From assembly GCA_013360945.1 (NCBI GenBank), contig JABWAQ010000032.1, positions 1 to 33,583 on the forward strand: DNA of 33,583 nucleotides. Direction: 5' to 3'. Shown here one piece after another: positions 16,332-24,861 of the stretch (position 1 is its first letter; each line of letters begins with the position of its first letter). The notes under the pieces were generated by a model. That model worked only from the letters and a program-made list of their open reading frames with translations, made no database searches and was not told the origin of the DNA. Both the position numbers and the translations under genes were made by a program. Source of the DNA: Candidatus Brocadia sp. GTDB taxonomy: Bacteria > Planctomycetota > Brocadiia > Brocadiales > Brocadiaceae.

Positions 16332-17774
16332 TCAGAATCTCGAAACTAAATCATAAGCAACTTTCCACACATCACCGGCGCCCATTGTTATGACGACGTC
16401 ACCAGGTTTTACGCTTGAGGAAAGAACATGCACCATATCGCATAATTGCGGAATGTATTGGACATCCACGCCCGCACTATGAATCTCTTCATATAACTTC
16501 ATGGCACTCATTGCGGTTCTTTCATAATCATTATCACGTGCTGCATAAATATCTGCAAGAATTATCTTGTCAGCATTTTGAAAAGACTTTGCAAATCCTT
16601 TCAACAAGTGGCGTGTCCTGCTATATTGGTGGGGTTGAAATATGCACCATATCCTCTTTTCAGGATAGAGTTCCCGCGCGGCTCTCAATGTCACTCGTAT
16701 CTCAGTTGGGTGGTGAGCATAATCATCAATTACCGTGACATTGTTTTTCACACCAATAATTTGAAACCGTCTGTTTGCCCCATGGAAGGATGTCAATGCA
16801 TCTCTGATAGAACCTTTATCTACTCCTATAAATGTACACACCGCAGTTGCAGCTAAAGCATTTAATACATTATGAGCCCCTGGTATTTTCAGCGAAAATT
16901 CATCAAAATATTTATCTTTTTTAAAGACCTTGAATCTTTTTATACCACTACCTCCTGGAATAACCGCTCCACTCCAGTCGGAAAGGTTATCAAGGGAATA
17001 TGTTTCTACGTTACAATTTGCTCTTTTCACCGCAACGGCTATGTTATCGTCATGATTATTTACAACCAATAAACCGTCTTTTGAAATTGAAGATGCAAAA
17101 TCACCAAAGGCATTTATTATCTTCTCGATGTTTTCATAATAATCCAAATGATCTTCTTCAATATTGGTAATTACACCCACTTGTGGCGTGAGATTTAAAA
17201 ACGATCGGTCATATTCACATGCCTCCGCTACAAACAAATTCCCCTGTCCCAGATGTACATTGCCACCAATATCCGGCACCTCCCCACCGATGACGAATGT
17301 CGGATCAAGACCGGCCGTCTTTAATATCGTAGAGATCATTGCACTGGTTGTCGTCTTCCCATGAGTGCCACTGATCGCAATACCACGTTTTTCTTTCATT
17401 AATGAACCAAGTATTTGAGAGTATTTCACCACCTTTATGCCCATTTTACGGGCAGTTTTAAGGTCTGGATTATCTTCGGAAATAGACGCCGATACTACTA
17501 CCATATCCGTTTCCGCCGGCATAAAACTTCCATCTTGCCTTGTATTGATCTTGGCTCCCATTTCTTCCAGCGTTGAAGTCAGCGAAGACGTCTGGGTATC
17601 CGAACCGGCTACAATACACCCCTCGTGAATGAGGATACGTGCAACGGCGCTCATCCCGATACCACCTATACCAATAAAGTATACGCAATTTCCACGTAAA
17701 GGCCGACAATTAATCTGTTTTTCTAATGACGATGCAGGTGCCTGTATCCGGTCTATACCTTCTGAAAAATTCAT
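16332..17774 (-). CDS. murC: UDP-N-acetylmuramate--L-alanine ligase MurC
   Basis: This cytoplasmic ligase adds L-alanine to UDP-MurNAc. It has the MurC-specific N-terminal Rossmann motif FIGIGGIGMSAVA, the ATP loop SGTHGKTTTSAMI, EACEYDRSF, NIEEDHLDYY and VIDDYAHHPTEIRVTL. The length is 480 residues. The roughly 28 residues before the Rossmann motif are a short extension; the ATG at 17774 is the available start. It follows murG after a 142-base gap with no recognisable gene. No murB lies next to it, although the two are neighbours in many genomes. Confidence 0.97.
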   Translation of the reverse strand: MNFSEGIDRIQAPASSLEKQINCRPLRGNCVYFIGIGGIGMSAVARILIHEGCIVAGSDTQTSSLTSTLEEMGAKINTRQDGSFMPAETDMVVVSASISEDNPDLKTARKMGIKVVKYSQILGSLMKEKRGIAISGTHGKTTTSAMISTILKTAGLDPTFVIGGEVPDIGGNVHLGQGNLFVAEACEYDRSFLNLTPQVGVITNIEEDHLDYYENIEKIINAFGDFASSISKDGLLVVNNHDDNIAVAVKRANCNVETYSLDNLSDWSGAVIPGGSGIKRFKVFKKDKYFDEFSLKIPGAHNVLNALAATAVCTFIGVDKGSIRDALTSFHGANRRFQIIGVKNNVTVIDDYAHHPTEIRVTLRAARELYPEKRIWCIFQPHQYSRTRHLLKGFAKSFQNADKIILADIYAARDNDYERTAMSAMKLYEEIHSAGVDVQYIPQLCDMVHVLSSSVKPGDVVITMGAGDVWKVAYDLVSRF

Positions 17775-17916
17775 GGCATTGTTTCCCCTTTTTTTCTGGA
17801 AATAATCAGTATCGCCTGAGATTTACCATCGCTTCATACCACGACAAGCCTCAATCCTATATCTCTAATCTCTATGTAAAATAACGAATCATATAGGTTT
17901 ATGATGAAACGAAAAT

Positions 17917-19041
17917 TTAGCCAACAATCAGCGCAAATTGCATGCTCTTTATACCAATCACCCTGCAAATATTATCGACAACATTCACTGCTGCATTAGG
18001 GACTCCCATCCCTTTGCTAAACATCTTCATCCTATCATACTTCTCTTTATTGCTGAAAAGATCCGTAATAATCTCCACGATTTTTTCAGGTGTCAAATCA
18101 AACTGCTGCAATAAATACCCCCCTCCATTACTTACCAATTCTATCGCATTCCAGTATTGATGATTATCCGCAGCATACGGATATGGTATTAATATAGCGG
18201 GAATACCGACAGCGGTAATTTCCGCAATTGTCGTAGCGCCTGACCTGCAAATAATTATGTCTGCCATACGAAAAGCAGCGCCCATATCATCCAGAAAACT
18301 ACAAACAAATGCACCAATCTTCGTTTGTTTATACGCGGCCTTTGCCGCCTCGTACCCGTATTCACCCGTGCAGTGGATTATTTGTAAGTCGTTAGAAAAC
18401 GTTTCTAATTGAGGTAAACTTCTTACCACAACCTCATTGATTGCCTGTGCACCCTGACTCCCTCCCGTAATCAATATTGTTTTTTTAGAAGAACTCAGCC
18501 CGAATTTCCCGGCTGAATGTCTCTTTTGACTCAACAGGATTTCCTTACGAATTGGCGTACCCGTCACACGGACAACCTTTGCTTTGTTAAACCATTTGAG
18601 CAGTCCACGCCAGTGACAATACACCTCATCTACCCATCTGGCTAAAAACCGATTCGCCTTCCCCGGAATCACGTTTTGTTCCAGTAACACAGAAGGGATG
18701 CCCAGTAATTTTGCAGCAAGAATTGGAGCAACTGATGCATATCCACCCAAACCAACCACAATATCAGGGTTAAATTTTCTGATTACAAAGAGTGAATCAA
18801 TAATACCAACAAACGTTACACCAATAAAGGTAAATATATGCTTGTATGCTTTTTCCCATTTTTCAGCACGTATTTGCCGATACTGAAATCCCTGCTGTTC
18901 TACGCACCGCCTTTCAAACTCTTTCCCTGTCCCAAAAAAAATAATCTCTGCCTCGTGAAACCTGGAGCGAATTTCTTCGGCTATACTCAAGCCCACCATC
19001 AGATGTCCACCGGTACCACCCCCCGCAAAAATTACTTTCAT
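17917..19041 (-). CDS. murG: Lipid II synthase MurG (UDP-GlcNAc transferase)
   Basis: This 374-residue GT28 enzyme transfers GlcNAc from UDP-GlcNAc to lipid I on the cytoplasmic face of the membrane. It starts MKVIFAGGGTGGHLMVGLSIAE, the glycine-rich loop of MurG, and later has ILITGGSQGAQAINE and ICRSGATTIAEI followed by PYPYAADNHQ, which bind UDP-GlcNAc. A hydrophobic patch around 70-90 fits membrane association. It lies 53 bases after ftsW and before murC. Confidence 0.97.
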   Translation of the reverse strand: MKVIFAGGGTGGHLMVGLSIAEEIRSRFHEAEIIFFGTGKEFERRCVEQQGFQYRQIRAEKWEKAYKHIFTFIGVTFVGIIDSLFVIRKFNPDIVVGLGGYASVAPILAAKLLGIPSVLLEQNVIPGKANRFLARWVDEVYCHWRGLLKWFNKAKVVRVTGTPIRKEILLSQKRHSAGKFGLSSSKKTILITGGSQGAQAINEVVVRSLPQLETFSNDLQIIHCTGEYGYEAAKAAYKQTKIGAFVCSFLDDMGAAFRMADIIICRSGATTIAEITAVGIPAILIPYPYAADNHQYWNAIELVSNGGGYLLQQFDLTPEKIVEIITDLFSNKEKYDRMKMFSKGMGVPNAAVNVVDNICRVIGIKSMQFALIVG

Positions 19042-19094
19042 TTTTTATACCCCTTTTCTTTAAGAGCCAGTATAAAAATTATACACAATCTACC

Positions 19095-20330
19095 CTACGT
19101 ACGCCCCTCCAATCGCCAGGAAAAATTTGCAACATTCGATATTATCTTATGCCAGATTCTCACTGGCGATTGTTTCTCCACTTTCTGCCCCGATCGCGCC
19201 ACCCGGTCAATTGACAACGCCGGAGTTTCTGATACAGCAGACTGCCTTGCAACATTAACCAGTATGCCAATCCCTATCATTGAAAACAGCAAAGCAGACC
19301 CCCCCGAGCTAACAAAAGGCAGAGGAATACCTTTCGTCGGTACATTGCCGGAGACAACCGCAATGTTAATAATTGCCTGTAACCCAAACATCACCGTAAT
19401 CCCAAGCCCCAAAAAGAATCCAAACACATCCCTGACGGTATGTACTATCTTTAACCCTTGCCATACTAATAATGAGAAAAGGGTTATGATAGCAAGTACT
19501 CCAAGAAAACCAAACTCTTCACCCAAAATGGTAAATATAAAATCGCTATTGCTTTCCGGTAAAAAAAGTAGTTTTTGCTTGCTGCCCCCAATCCCTAATC
19601 CTGTCAAACCACCGGAACCAAGGGCAATCCACGACTGAATTATGTGATACCCCGTACCAGACGGGTCTTTCCATGGGTCAAGAAAGGCCATCAACCTCTC
19701 TCTTCTATACGAAACCTCAAACAACATTTTGTGTATGAAAGGCGTAAAAGCCAGGGCAGTAAAAAACACAAAGATAATTCTTGTTCCACCAGCGATAAGC
19801 ATGATCAAAGATAGTATTGCAATGAATGCAGCAGTCCCAAAATCTGGCTCCATCATCACAAGGGCGCTTGTTAATGCCATAACGCCAATGGGTATTATGA
19901 AACCACATTTGAATTCTGACATGCGACCATGATTTTTTGCAATATAATCTGAAATAAATATGATAATCGCCAACTTTGCAAATTCCGATGGTTGTATACC
20001 TAAAAAATGATTGAACCGAATCCATCTACGGGCACCGTTGGTAACCGTGCCTATGCCGGGTAATAATACCAGCGAAAGACAAATAAAGGACACGACAAGA
20101 ATGGGGATACTCAATTTCTGCAAATAATGATAATCTACATTTGCCATTGCAATCAATAACACCGAACCTACGAGTATCCACAAAAGATGCTTCATAAACT
20201 GATAGCCATTTCCACTTGCCCCTAAAGTTACCATATCGGTACTGTACACAGTGACAATACTAAATCCCAATAAAGCAACCACAATATATATAATAAAATG
20301 CCATGGTTTCACGGACAAATTCCCCTTCAT
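19095..20330 (-). CDS. ftsW: Septal peptidoglycan polymerase FtsW (SEDS family)
   Basis: This 411-residue protein has about ten hydrophobic segments. SEDS hallmarks are present: NGARRWIRF, LGIQPSEFAKLAIIIFISDY, LVMMEPDFGTA, the loop with SYRRERLMAFLDPW, LPESNSDFIFTILGEEFGF (with the catalytic Asp region) and GIPLPFVSSGGSALL. FtsW polymerises lipid II with FtsI as partner transpeptidase. Its ATG overlaps the mraY stop by four bases. In Escherichia coli murD sits between mraY and ftsW; here nothing does. Residues after about 365 are a polar cytoplasmic tail. Confidence 0.96.
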   Translation of the reverse strand: MKGNLSVKPWHFIIYIVVALLGFSIVTVYSTDMVTLGASGNGYQFMKHLLWILVGSVLLIAMANVDYHYLQKLSIPILVVSFICLSLVLLPGIGTVTNGARRWIRFNHFLGIQPSEFAKLAIIIFISDYIAKNHGRMSEFKCGFIIPIGVMALTSALVMMEPDFGTAAFIAILSLIMLIAGGTRIIFVFFTALAFTPFIHKMLFEVSYRRERLMAFLDPWKDPSGTGYHIIQSWIALGSGGLTGLGIGGSKQKLLFLPESNSDFIFTILGEEFGFLGVLAIITLFSLLVWQGLKIVHTVRDVFGFFLGLGITVMFGLQAIINIAVVSGNVPTKGIPLPFVSSGGSALLFSMIGIGILVNVARQSAVSETPALSIDRVARSGQKVEKQSPVRIWHKIISNVANFSWRLEGRT

Positions 20331-21403
20331 AATAACAGAAAACTAAATACCGCCAGCAGGACGGCAACTATCCAAAAACGGAGGGTAATCTTTGACTCAG
20401 GCCATCCTTTAAACTGGAAATGATGGTGCAAAGGGGCACAACGGAAAATTCTTTTTTTTGTCATTTTATAGAAGGAAACCTGCATAAGGACAGAAACTGC
20501 CTCCGCAACAAAGATACCACATATAATAATCATCAACACCTCTTGTTTTACAATAATGGAAATTAATCCCAGTATACCTCCCAAGGTTAATGAGCCTGTA
20601 TCCCCCATAAAAATCTGTGCGGGGAAGCAATTATACCACAAGAATCCTAACCCTCCCCCCACAAGTGCAGCGCAAAAAATACTTAATTCCCCACTTCCTG
20701 GAATATAGGGAATCCTCAAATAATTACTAAAATCACCCCTGCCTGTAATATAGGCAATAACCGCAAAAGCTATTCCCGCTATGATGCTGCACCCTATTGC
20801 CAAACCATCCAGACCATCGGTAAGATTCACCGCATTGGACATTCCCACTACAAAAAGGGCGACAACCAATATGTAGAAGGGTCCTAAGTCTGAATTAAAA
20901 TCCTTTAAAAAAGGAATTGCAAGTTGTGTACCCCATGTAAACTTGTTGAAATGGAAGTAAAGTACCAACCCCAAAATGAGCCCCAACGCTGATTGAAACA
21001 GTAGTTTTGAAACATCAGTTAAACCCGCCGCATTTTTCTGTGTAAGTTTGATATAGTCATCAATAAACCCCAGTACACCAAACCATATCAACGTAAACAA
21101 TAATAAGAGAACATACTCGTTGTAAATATTACACCAAAGTAAAGTGGAAACTAGGATGGAGACAATTACGATAATCCCGCCCATCGTTGGTGTATTTTTT
21201 TTATCAAAATGCATACGTCTGAGTTCTTCAGAGTCTGTTTTTGTTGTATCCTCACCGACCTTTAAAGCACGAAGTCTCCTGATAAACCATTGGCCAAAAA
21301 ATATACTGATAAAAAACGCTGTAAAAGCAGCCAGACACGAACGTGAAGATATATATTTAAATACTTCCAGTGAATGTATTGAAGAAAACAAACTGTATAG
21401 CAA
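20327..21403 (-). CDS. mraY: Phospho-MurNAc-pentapeptide translocase MraY
   Basis: This 358-residue integral membrane enzyme makes lipid I from UDP-MurNAc-pentapeptide and undecaprenyl phosphate. Motifs: KKNTPTMGGI, GFIDDYIKL, NAVNLTDGLDGLAIG, FMGDTGSLTLGGILG and APLHHHFQFKGWPESKI. The reading frame begins at a TTG (21403), with AGAGGG nine bases upstream and no ATG before the conserved part. I therefore accept a TTG start. Upstream lies a 169-base gap holding a receiver-domain remnant. Confidence 0.95.
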   Translation of the reverse strand: MLYSLFSSIHSLEVFKYISSRSCLAAFTAFFISIFFGQWFIRRLRALKVGEDTTKTDSEELRRMHFDKKNTPTMGGIIVIVSILVSTLLWCNIYNEYVLLLLFTLIWFGVLGFIDDYIKLTQKNAAGLTDVSKLLFQSALGLILGLVLYFHFNKFTWGTQLAIPFLKDFNSDLGPFYILVVALFVVGMSNAVNLTDGLDGLAIGCSIIAGIAFAVIAYITGRGDFSNYLRIPYIPGSGELSIFCAALVGGGLGFLWYNCFPAQIFMGDTGSLTLGGILGLISIIVKQEVLMIIICGIFVAEAVSVLMQVSFYKMTKKRIFRCAPLHHHFQFKGWPESKITLRFWIVAVLLAVFSFLLL

Positions 21404-21432
21404 AACCCTTTTACCCTCTTTTGTGATAATTT

Positions 21433-21504
21433 TTAATACGTTAACTTTTCAGTAAGAACACCCGCGGTAACTTCATTATCTTCCGCAAGAAGTATCTTCG
21501 TTAT
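21433..21504 (-). pseudogene. Short remnant of a response-regulator receiver domain
   Basis: In the gap between murF and mraY, one minus-strand frame reads ITKILLAEDNEVTAGVLTEKL and then stops (TAA at 21435-21433). This matches the opening of a receiver domain: beta-1, the acidic pair E-D, and the N-x-x-x-x-x-x-L-x-x-x-L helix. The frame is closed just upstream by TAA (21507-21505). An ATG GAT AGG frame slightly upstream is out of phase. The remnant is only about 24 codons long, so it cannot function as a domain. The match is from motif memory. Confidence 0.45.
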
Positions 21505-21572
21505 TTAATACCCTTTTTTGCCTATCCATCATATTGTTCCCCGTCAAAAACAGCTATGGATTACTGTAGGCT

Positions 21573-22949
21573 TTATAGACATTTCCGGAACTTCTCTATA
21601 ATATTTTCCATACGCATACCCCGGGAACCTTTGATTAATACCGTATCATTTTCCTTAAACTCACTTATTTCAGACACTGCAATATCGTCAACGTTCTTGA
21701 AACTGGCGACTTGTTTTTCAGGCATACCTGACAATTTTGCCGCCTTTGCAATTTCAAATGCATGTTCTCCCACCGTCCATAATAAATCGATGTTGAGACG
21801 AGCAACCGTTTCTCCAATTTCCCTATGTAATTGAAAAGCCTCGTTTCCCAGTTCCAGCATATCTCCACAAACAAACACCTTTCTGCCTCTCACATCGATT
21901 CCGTCAAGATATTCGAGCGCAGCACGTACAGACTCAGGATTTGCATTATACGCGTCGTTAATCAATGTAATGTTTCCGATGCGTTGATGCTCAATCCTCA
22001 TTTGGGGTAGTTTGAAGGATGAAAAGGCATCCTTCAGATCGTAAATATTATGCCCTAATGCATGGCAAATCGCGAATGATGCCAGACAGTTACTAATATT
22101 GTGATACCCTGGAATTGGGATATAAACTTCAAAGCATCCATTCATTACCAAAGTATATCCCTCGCCCTTTTTCTTTACATCAGTACATCGTATTTGTGCT
22201 TGCGGACCAAACCCAAAACTCTCCATTTTTCCTTTGAATCCACTGGCAATCCTGACGCACCAGGGATTGTCACTGTTGTACACAAAGACCCCGTCCTTGC
22301 GGAGATTTTCCAGTATTTCACCCTTTGCCGACGCAACGCCCTCAATGCTTCCAAGACCCTCCAGGTGCGTTTTTGATATATTCGTAATTACTGCAATGTC
22401 CGGGGTACCGATCTCAGACAAACGCCTAATTTCTCCGGGGGCATTTGTACCCATCTCAAGCACGCCGTATCGATGCCTGTTTTCTATTTCAAATATCGTT
22501 ACCGGTACACCAATAAAATTATTAAAGCTTTTTTGTGATTTTACTGCCGGACCAAAATGAGACAACAAATAATGTGTCATCTCCTTTGTCGTGGTTTTAC
22601 CGTTACTCCCGGTAATCCCAACAATCTCCGTATCCAATTTTTGACGATAATATCCTGCCAAATCACCTAATGCCGTTACCGTGTCACCTACCCGGATTAC
22701 CGGGAAGCTCTTACATGCCCCATACAAGGTAATTTCGCTTGAAATAACTGCACCCACTGCCCCGGCATCCATCGCCTGCATGACAAACTGGTGGCCATCA
22801 AACCGCTCTCCTTTGAGTGCAAAAAATAAATCACCCTTCCGGATGTTACGGCTATCTGTGGATATACCTCTCACCGTTGTATTTGCATCAGCAGATACGA
22901 TGCGCCCGGAGACAGCCTTTACGACCTCATCAAGAGATAGGACTTCCAT
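21573..22949 (-). CDS. murF: UDP-MurNAc-tripeptide--D-Ala-D-Ala ligase MurF
   Basis: This 458-residue cytoplasmic ligase adds the D-Ala-D-Ala dipeptide made by Ddl. It has the substrate-binding start (GISTDSRNIRKGDLFFALKG), the ATP loop ITGSNGKTTTKEM, FNNFIGVPVTIFE, VITNISKTHLEGLG, NDAYNANPESV and VFVCGDMLELG. Length and motif order are normal. It follows murE by 17 bases and precedes mraY after a 169-base gap. Confidence 0.97.
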   Translation of the reverse strand: MEVLSLDEVVKAVSGRIVSADANTTVRGISTDSRNIRKGDLFFALKGERFDGHQFVMQAMDAGAVGAVISSEITLYGACKSFPVIRVGDTVTALGDLAGYYRQKLDTEIVGITGSNGKTTTKEMTHYLLSHFGPAVKSQKSFNNFIGVPVTIFEIENRHRYGVLEMGTNAPGEIRRLSEIGTPDIAVITNISKTHLEGLGSIEGVASAKGEILENLRKDGVFVYNSDNPWCVRIASGFKGKMESFGFGPQAQIRCTDVKKKGEGYTLVMNGCFEVYIPIPGYHNISNCLASFAICHALGHNIYDLKDAFSSFKLPQMRIEHQRIGNITLINDAYNANPESVRAALEYLDGIDVRGRKVFVCGDMLELGNEAFQLHREIGETVARLNIDLLWTVGEHAFEIAKAAKLSGMPEKQVASFKNVDDIAVSEISEFKENDTVLIKGSRGMRMENIIEKFRKCL

Positions 22950-22966
22950 TTAATTGCTTTGATCAT

Positions 22967-24436
22967 TTAAAGATGCAATACCATATTGTCCTGCAAGATT
23001 TGCCTGACAACCTCACGATCGTCAAAGGGAATCATGGTACCTTTTGATATCTGATATTGTTCGTGACCCTTTCCTGCAATGATTACAACATCACCCTTTT
23101 TTGCTTCCGAAAGGGCCTCTTCAATGGCGATTCTTCTATCGGCCTGCACCCGGAAACAACCTTCCTTCCTCACCCCTTTTTGAATTTCGCTTATGATATT
23201 ATGAGGGGCTTCGGAACGTGGATTATCACTCGTTATCCAGAAAAGGTCTGAATATTTTTCTGCAATGTGCCCCATCTTCGGCCTTTTCTTTCTATCTCTG
23301 TCTCCTCCGCACCCAAAGACCAGGATAATACGCCCTGTTGTTACCCCCCGAAGGGCACTCAGAACAACTTGCAGCGCCTGGTGTGTGTGTGCAAAGTCAA
23401 TATAGACATGAAAATCCTGACCACAATCAATTTTTTCCAGGCGACCAGGTACTCCGCTTAAAGATTCAATGCCCGATTTTATCGTATCAATTTTAAAACC
23501 CAGCGCCAATGCGTTGGCAGCCGCAGCCAATGCATTGTAAACATTGTATTTGCCTGCCAAATTTACGTTCATAATTATTTTGCCCCAGGGGGAACTCAGT
23601 AAAAACCGTGTTGCATCAGCGCCCATGTGTATTATTTCGGCCGTCACATCCGCATTCTTTTTCTTTATACCATACCAAACTACCCTTGATTTCGTGCACC
23701 CGGCAAAATGTTTGCTCGCATTATGATCTGCATTTAATATTGTAAATGCCTCTGTACCCAGTCCTTTCACGAGTTTAAGTTTTTCTGCTCTATAGTCCCT
23801 GATATTTACATGATAATCGAGATGCTCCACGGATAAATTCGTAAAGATTGCAGAACTAAAACGAACCCCATCTAACCGGTGCTGAGAGAGGGCATGAGAG
23901 GATGCCTCTATTACGGCATATTTTATGCCTGATTTAAGCATTTCAGAGAGATAACCCTGTATTTCAACTGACTCAGGAGTTGTCTCCTGTGCCGGTATCA
24001 CCCTATCGCCTATCTGGTATTGTATAGTACCAATCAGTCCTGCCTTGCTGCCTGAAGCCTCAATGATTGATTTTGTAAGATACGAAGTGGTCGTTTTGCC
24101 ATTCGTTCCCGTAATACCGACCACAATCATTTGAGAAGAAGGTTCACCATAAAACCGGTTACTCAGGGCTGCCAGGGCATAGCGTGTATTCGATACGGTA
24201 ATCCGGGGTATTTGTGAAGTTACTTCGATTTTTTTCCCCACAACAAGAGCGGCAGCTCCTTTTTCTATTGCTTCAATAATAAAATCATGCCCATCCACCT
24301 TATGTCCATTGATGGCAACAAATACATAACCCTCTTTTACTTTGCGTGAGTCCTGTGTTATGCCATACACTTTCTTTTCAGCAAAGTCGCAAGATTTGTA
24401 TTCTTTCAAACAGGAACAAAGCTCACTCAATTTCAT
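22967..24436 (-). CDS. murE: MurE, UDP-MurNAc-dipeptide--meso-diaminopimelate ligase
   Basis: This ligase adds the third stem-peptide residue. Motifs: TQDSRKVKEGYVFVAI, VVGITGTNGKTTTSYL, AVIEASSHAL, NLSVEHLDYH, FGCGGDRDRKKRP and, decisive for specificity, SDNPRSEAP. The DNPR motif marks enzymes that use meso-diaminopimelate, so the wall is DAP-type. I start at the ATG at 24436; a TTG two codons earlier (24442) directly abuts the stop of the 93-residue gene. The variant SEAP replaces the common SEDP; DNPR itself is intact. Confidence 0.97.
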   Translation of the reverse strand: MKLSELCSCLKEYKSCDFAEKKVYGITQDSRKVKEGYVFVAINGHKVDGHDFIIEAIEKGAAALVVGKKIEVTSQIPRITVSNTRYALAALSNRFYGEPSSQMIVVGITGTNGKTTTSYLTKSIIEASGSKAGLIGTIQYQIGDRVIPAQETTPESVEIQGYLSEMLKSGIKYAVIEASSHALSQHRLDGVRFSSAIFTNLSVEHLDYHVNIRDYRAEKLKLVKGLGTEAFTILNADHNASKHFAGCTKSRVVWYGIKKKNADVTAEIIHMGADATRFLLSSPWGKIIMNVNLAGKYNVYNALAAAANALALGFKIDTIKSGIESLSGVPGRLEKIDCGQDFHVYIDFAHTHQALQVVLSALRGVTTGRIILVFGCGGDRDRKKRPKMGHIAEKYSDLFWITSDNPRSEAPHNIISEIQKGVRKEGCFRVQADRRIAIEEALSEAKKGDVVIIAGKGHEQYQISKGTMIPFDDREVVRQILQDNMVLHL

Positions 24437-24442
24437 AGGCAA

Positions 24443-24724
24443 CTAATTTGCTTTCAGCAAAAATCTGCTCTTTCTTTGATAAGAAAAATAATTTATTTTC
24501 AGCGTTACATCAAAACCCTGTGTTTTCATACTCTTTGATTGAATAATCCGTTCGTACAAATACCTGGTCCTGTTAACCTTCTCTACTTCCTCAGCATATT
24601 CCTGTAAAAGTCTGTCCAGGATTTTCCTATTATGAGTTCGGGCCATTTCAAGTTCTTTTTCTGTGGCATACAAACTATACCATAAAATAAAATTCTGCTT
24701 TTCAATTTCTTTTTGTGTTATCAT
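24443..24724 (-). CDS. Unknown 93-residue protein embedded between ftsI and murE
   Basis: I do not recognise a family. The protein has 93 residues, no membrane helix and no signal peptide. Residues 1-65 are charged and predicted helical, with heptad-like spacing around NRKILDRLLQEYAEEVEKVNR. The last 20 residues are basic (FSYQRKSRFLLKAN). A strong ribosome site GGAGGAAAG lies three bases before the ATG, and the stop ends seven bases before the murE ATG, so it is almost certainly translated with the cell-wall genes. A hairpin overlaps the region just upstream of its ribosome site. The position suggests a small cytoplasmic partner of the division or ligase machinery, but that is inference only. 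Confidence 0.7.
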   Translation of the reverse strand: MITQKEIEKQNFILWYSLYATEKELEMARTHNRKILDRLLQEYAEEVEKVNRTRYLYERIIQSKSMKTQGFDVTLKINYFSYQRKSRFLLKAN

Positions 24725-24735
24725 ATCTTTCCTCC

Positions 24736-24764
24736 GCTCCGCTCATGCCGTTGCAAAACGGAGC
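24736..24764 (-). promoter_or_regulatory. Two overlapping hairpins just upstream of the 93-residue gene
   Basis: On the minus strand GCTCCG (24764-24759) pairs with CGGAGC (24741-24736), while a second stem CCGTT-TTGC-AACGG (24761-24748) shares bases with the first. The two folds exclude each other. The outer stem ends directly beside the GGAGG ribosome site, so it could affect translation. This is based only on base pairing seen by eye. Confidence 0.35.
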
Positions 24765-24861
24765 TTTAAAATACTTTATCACATAATATCTTTCTCTTTC
24801 AAGCCATCAAAATCGCATGCCACCTCCTTTTCATGGAATATAAATTCCCCATAAGATGCGC

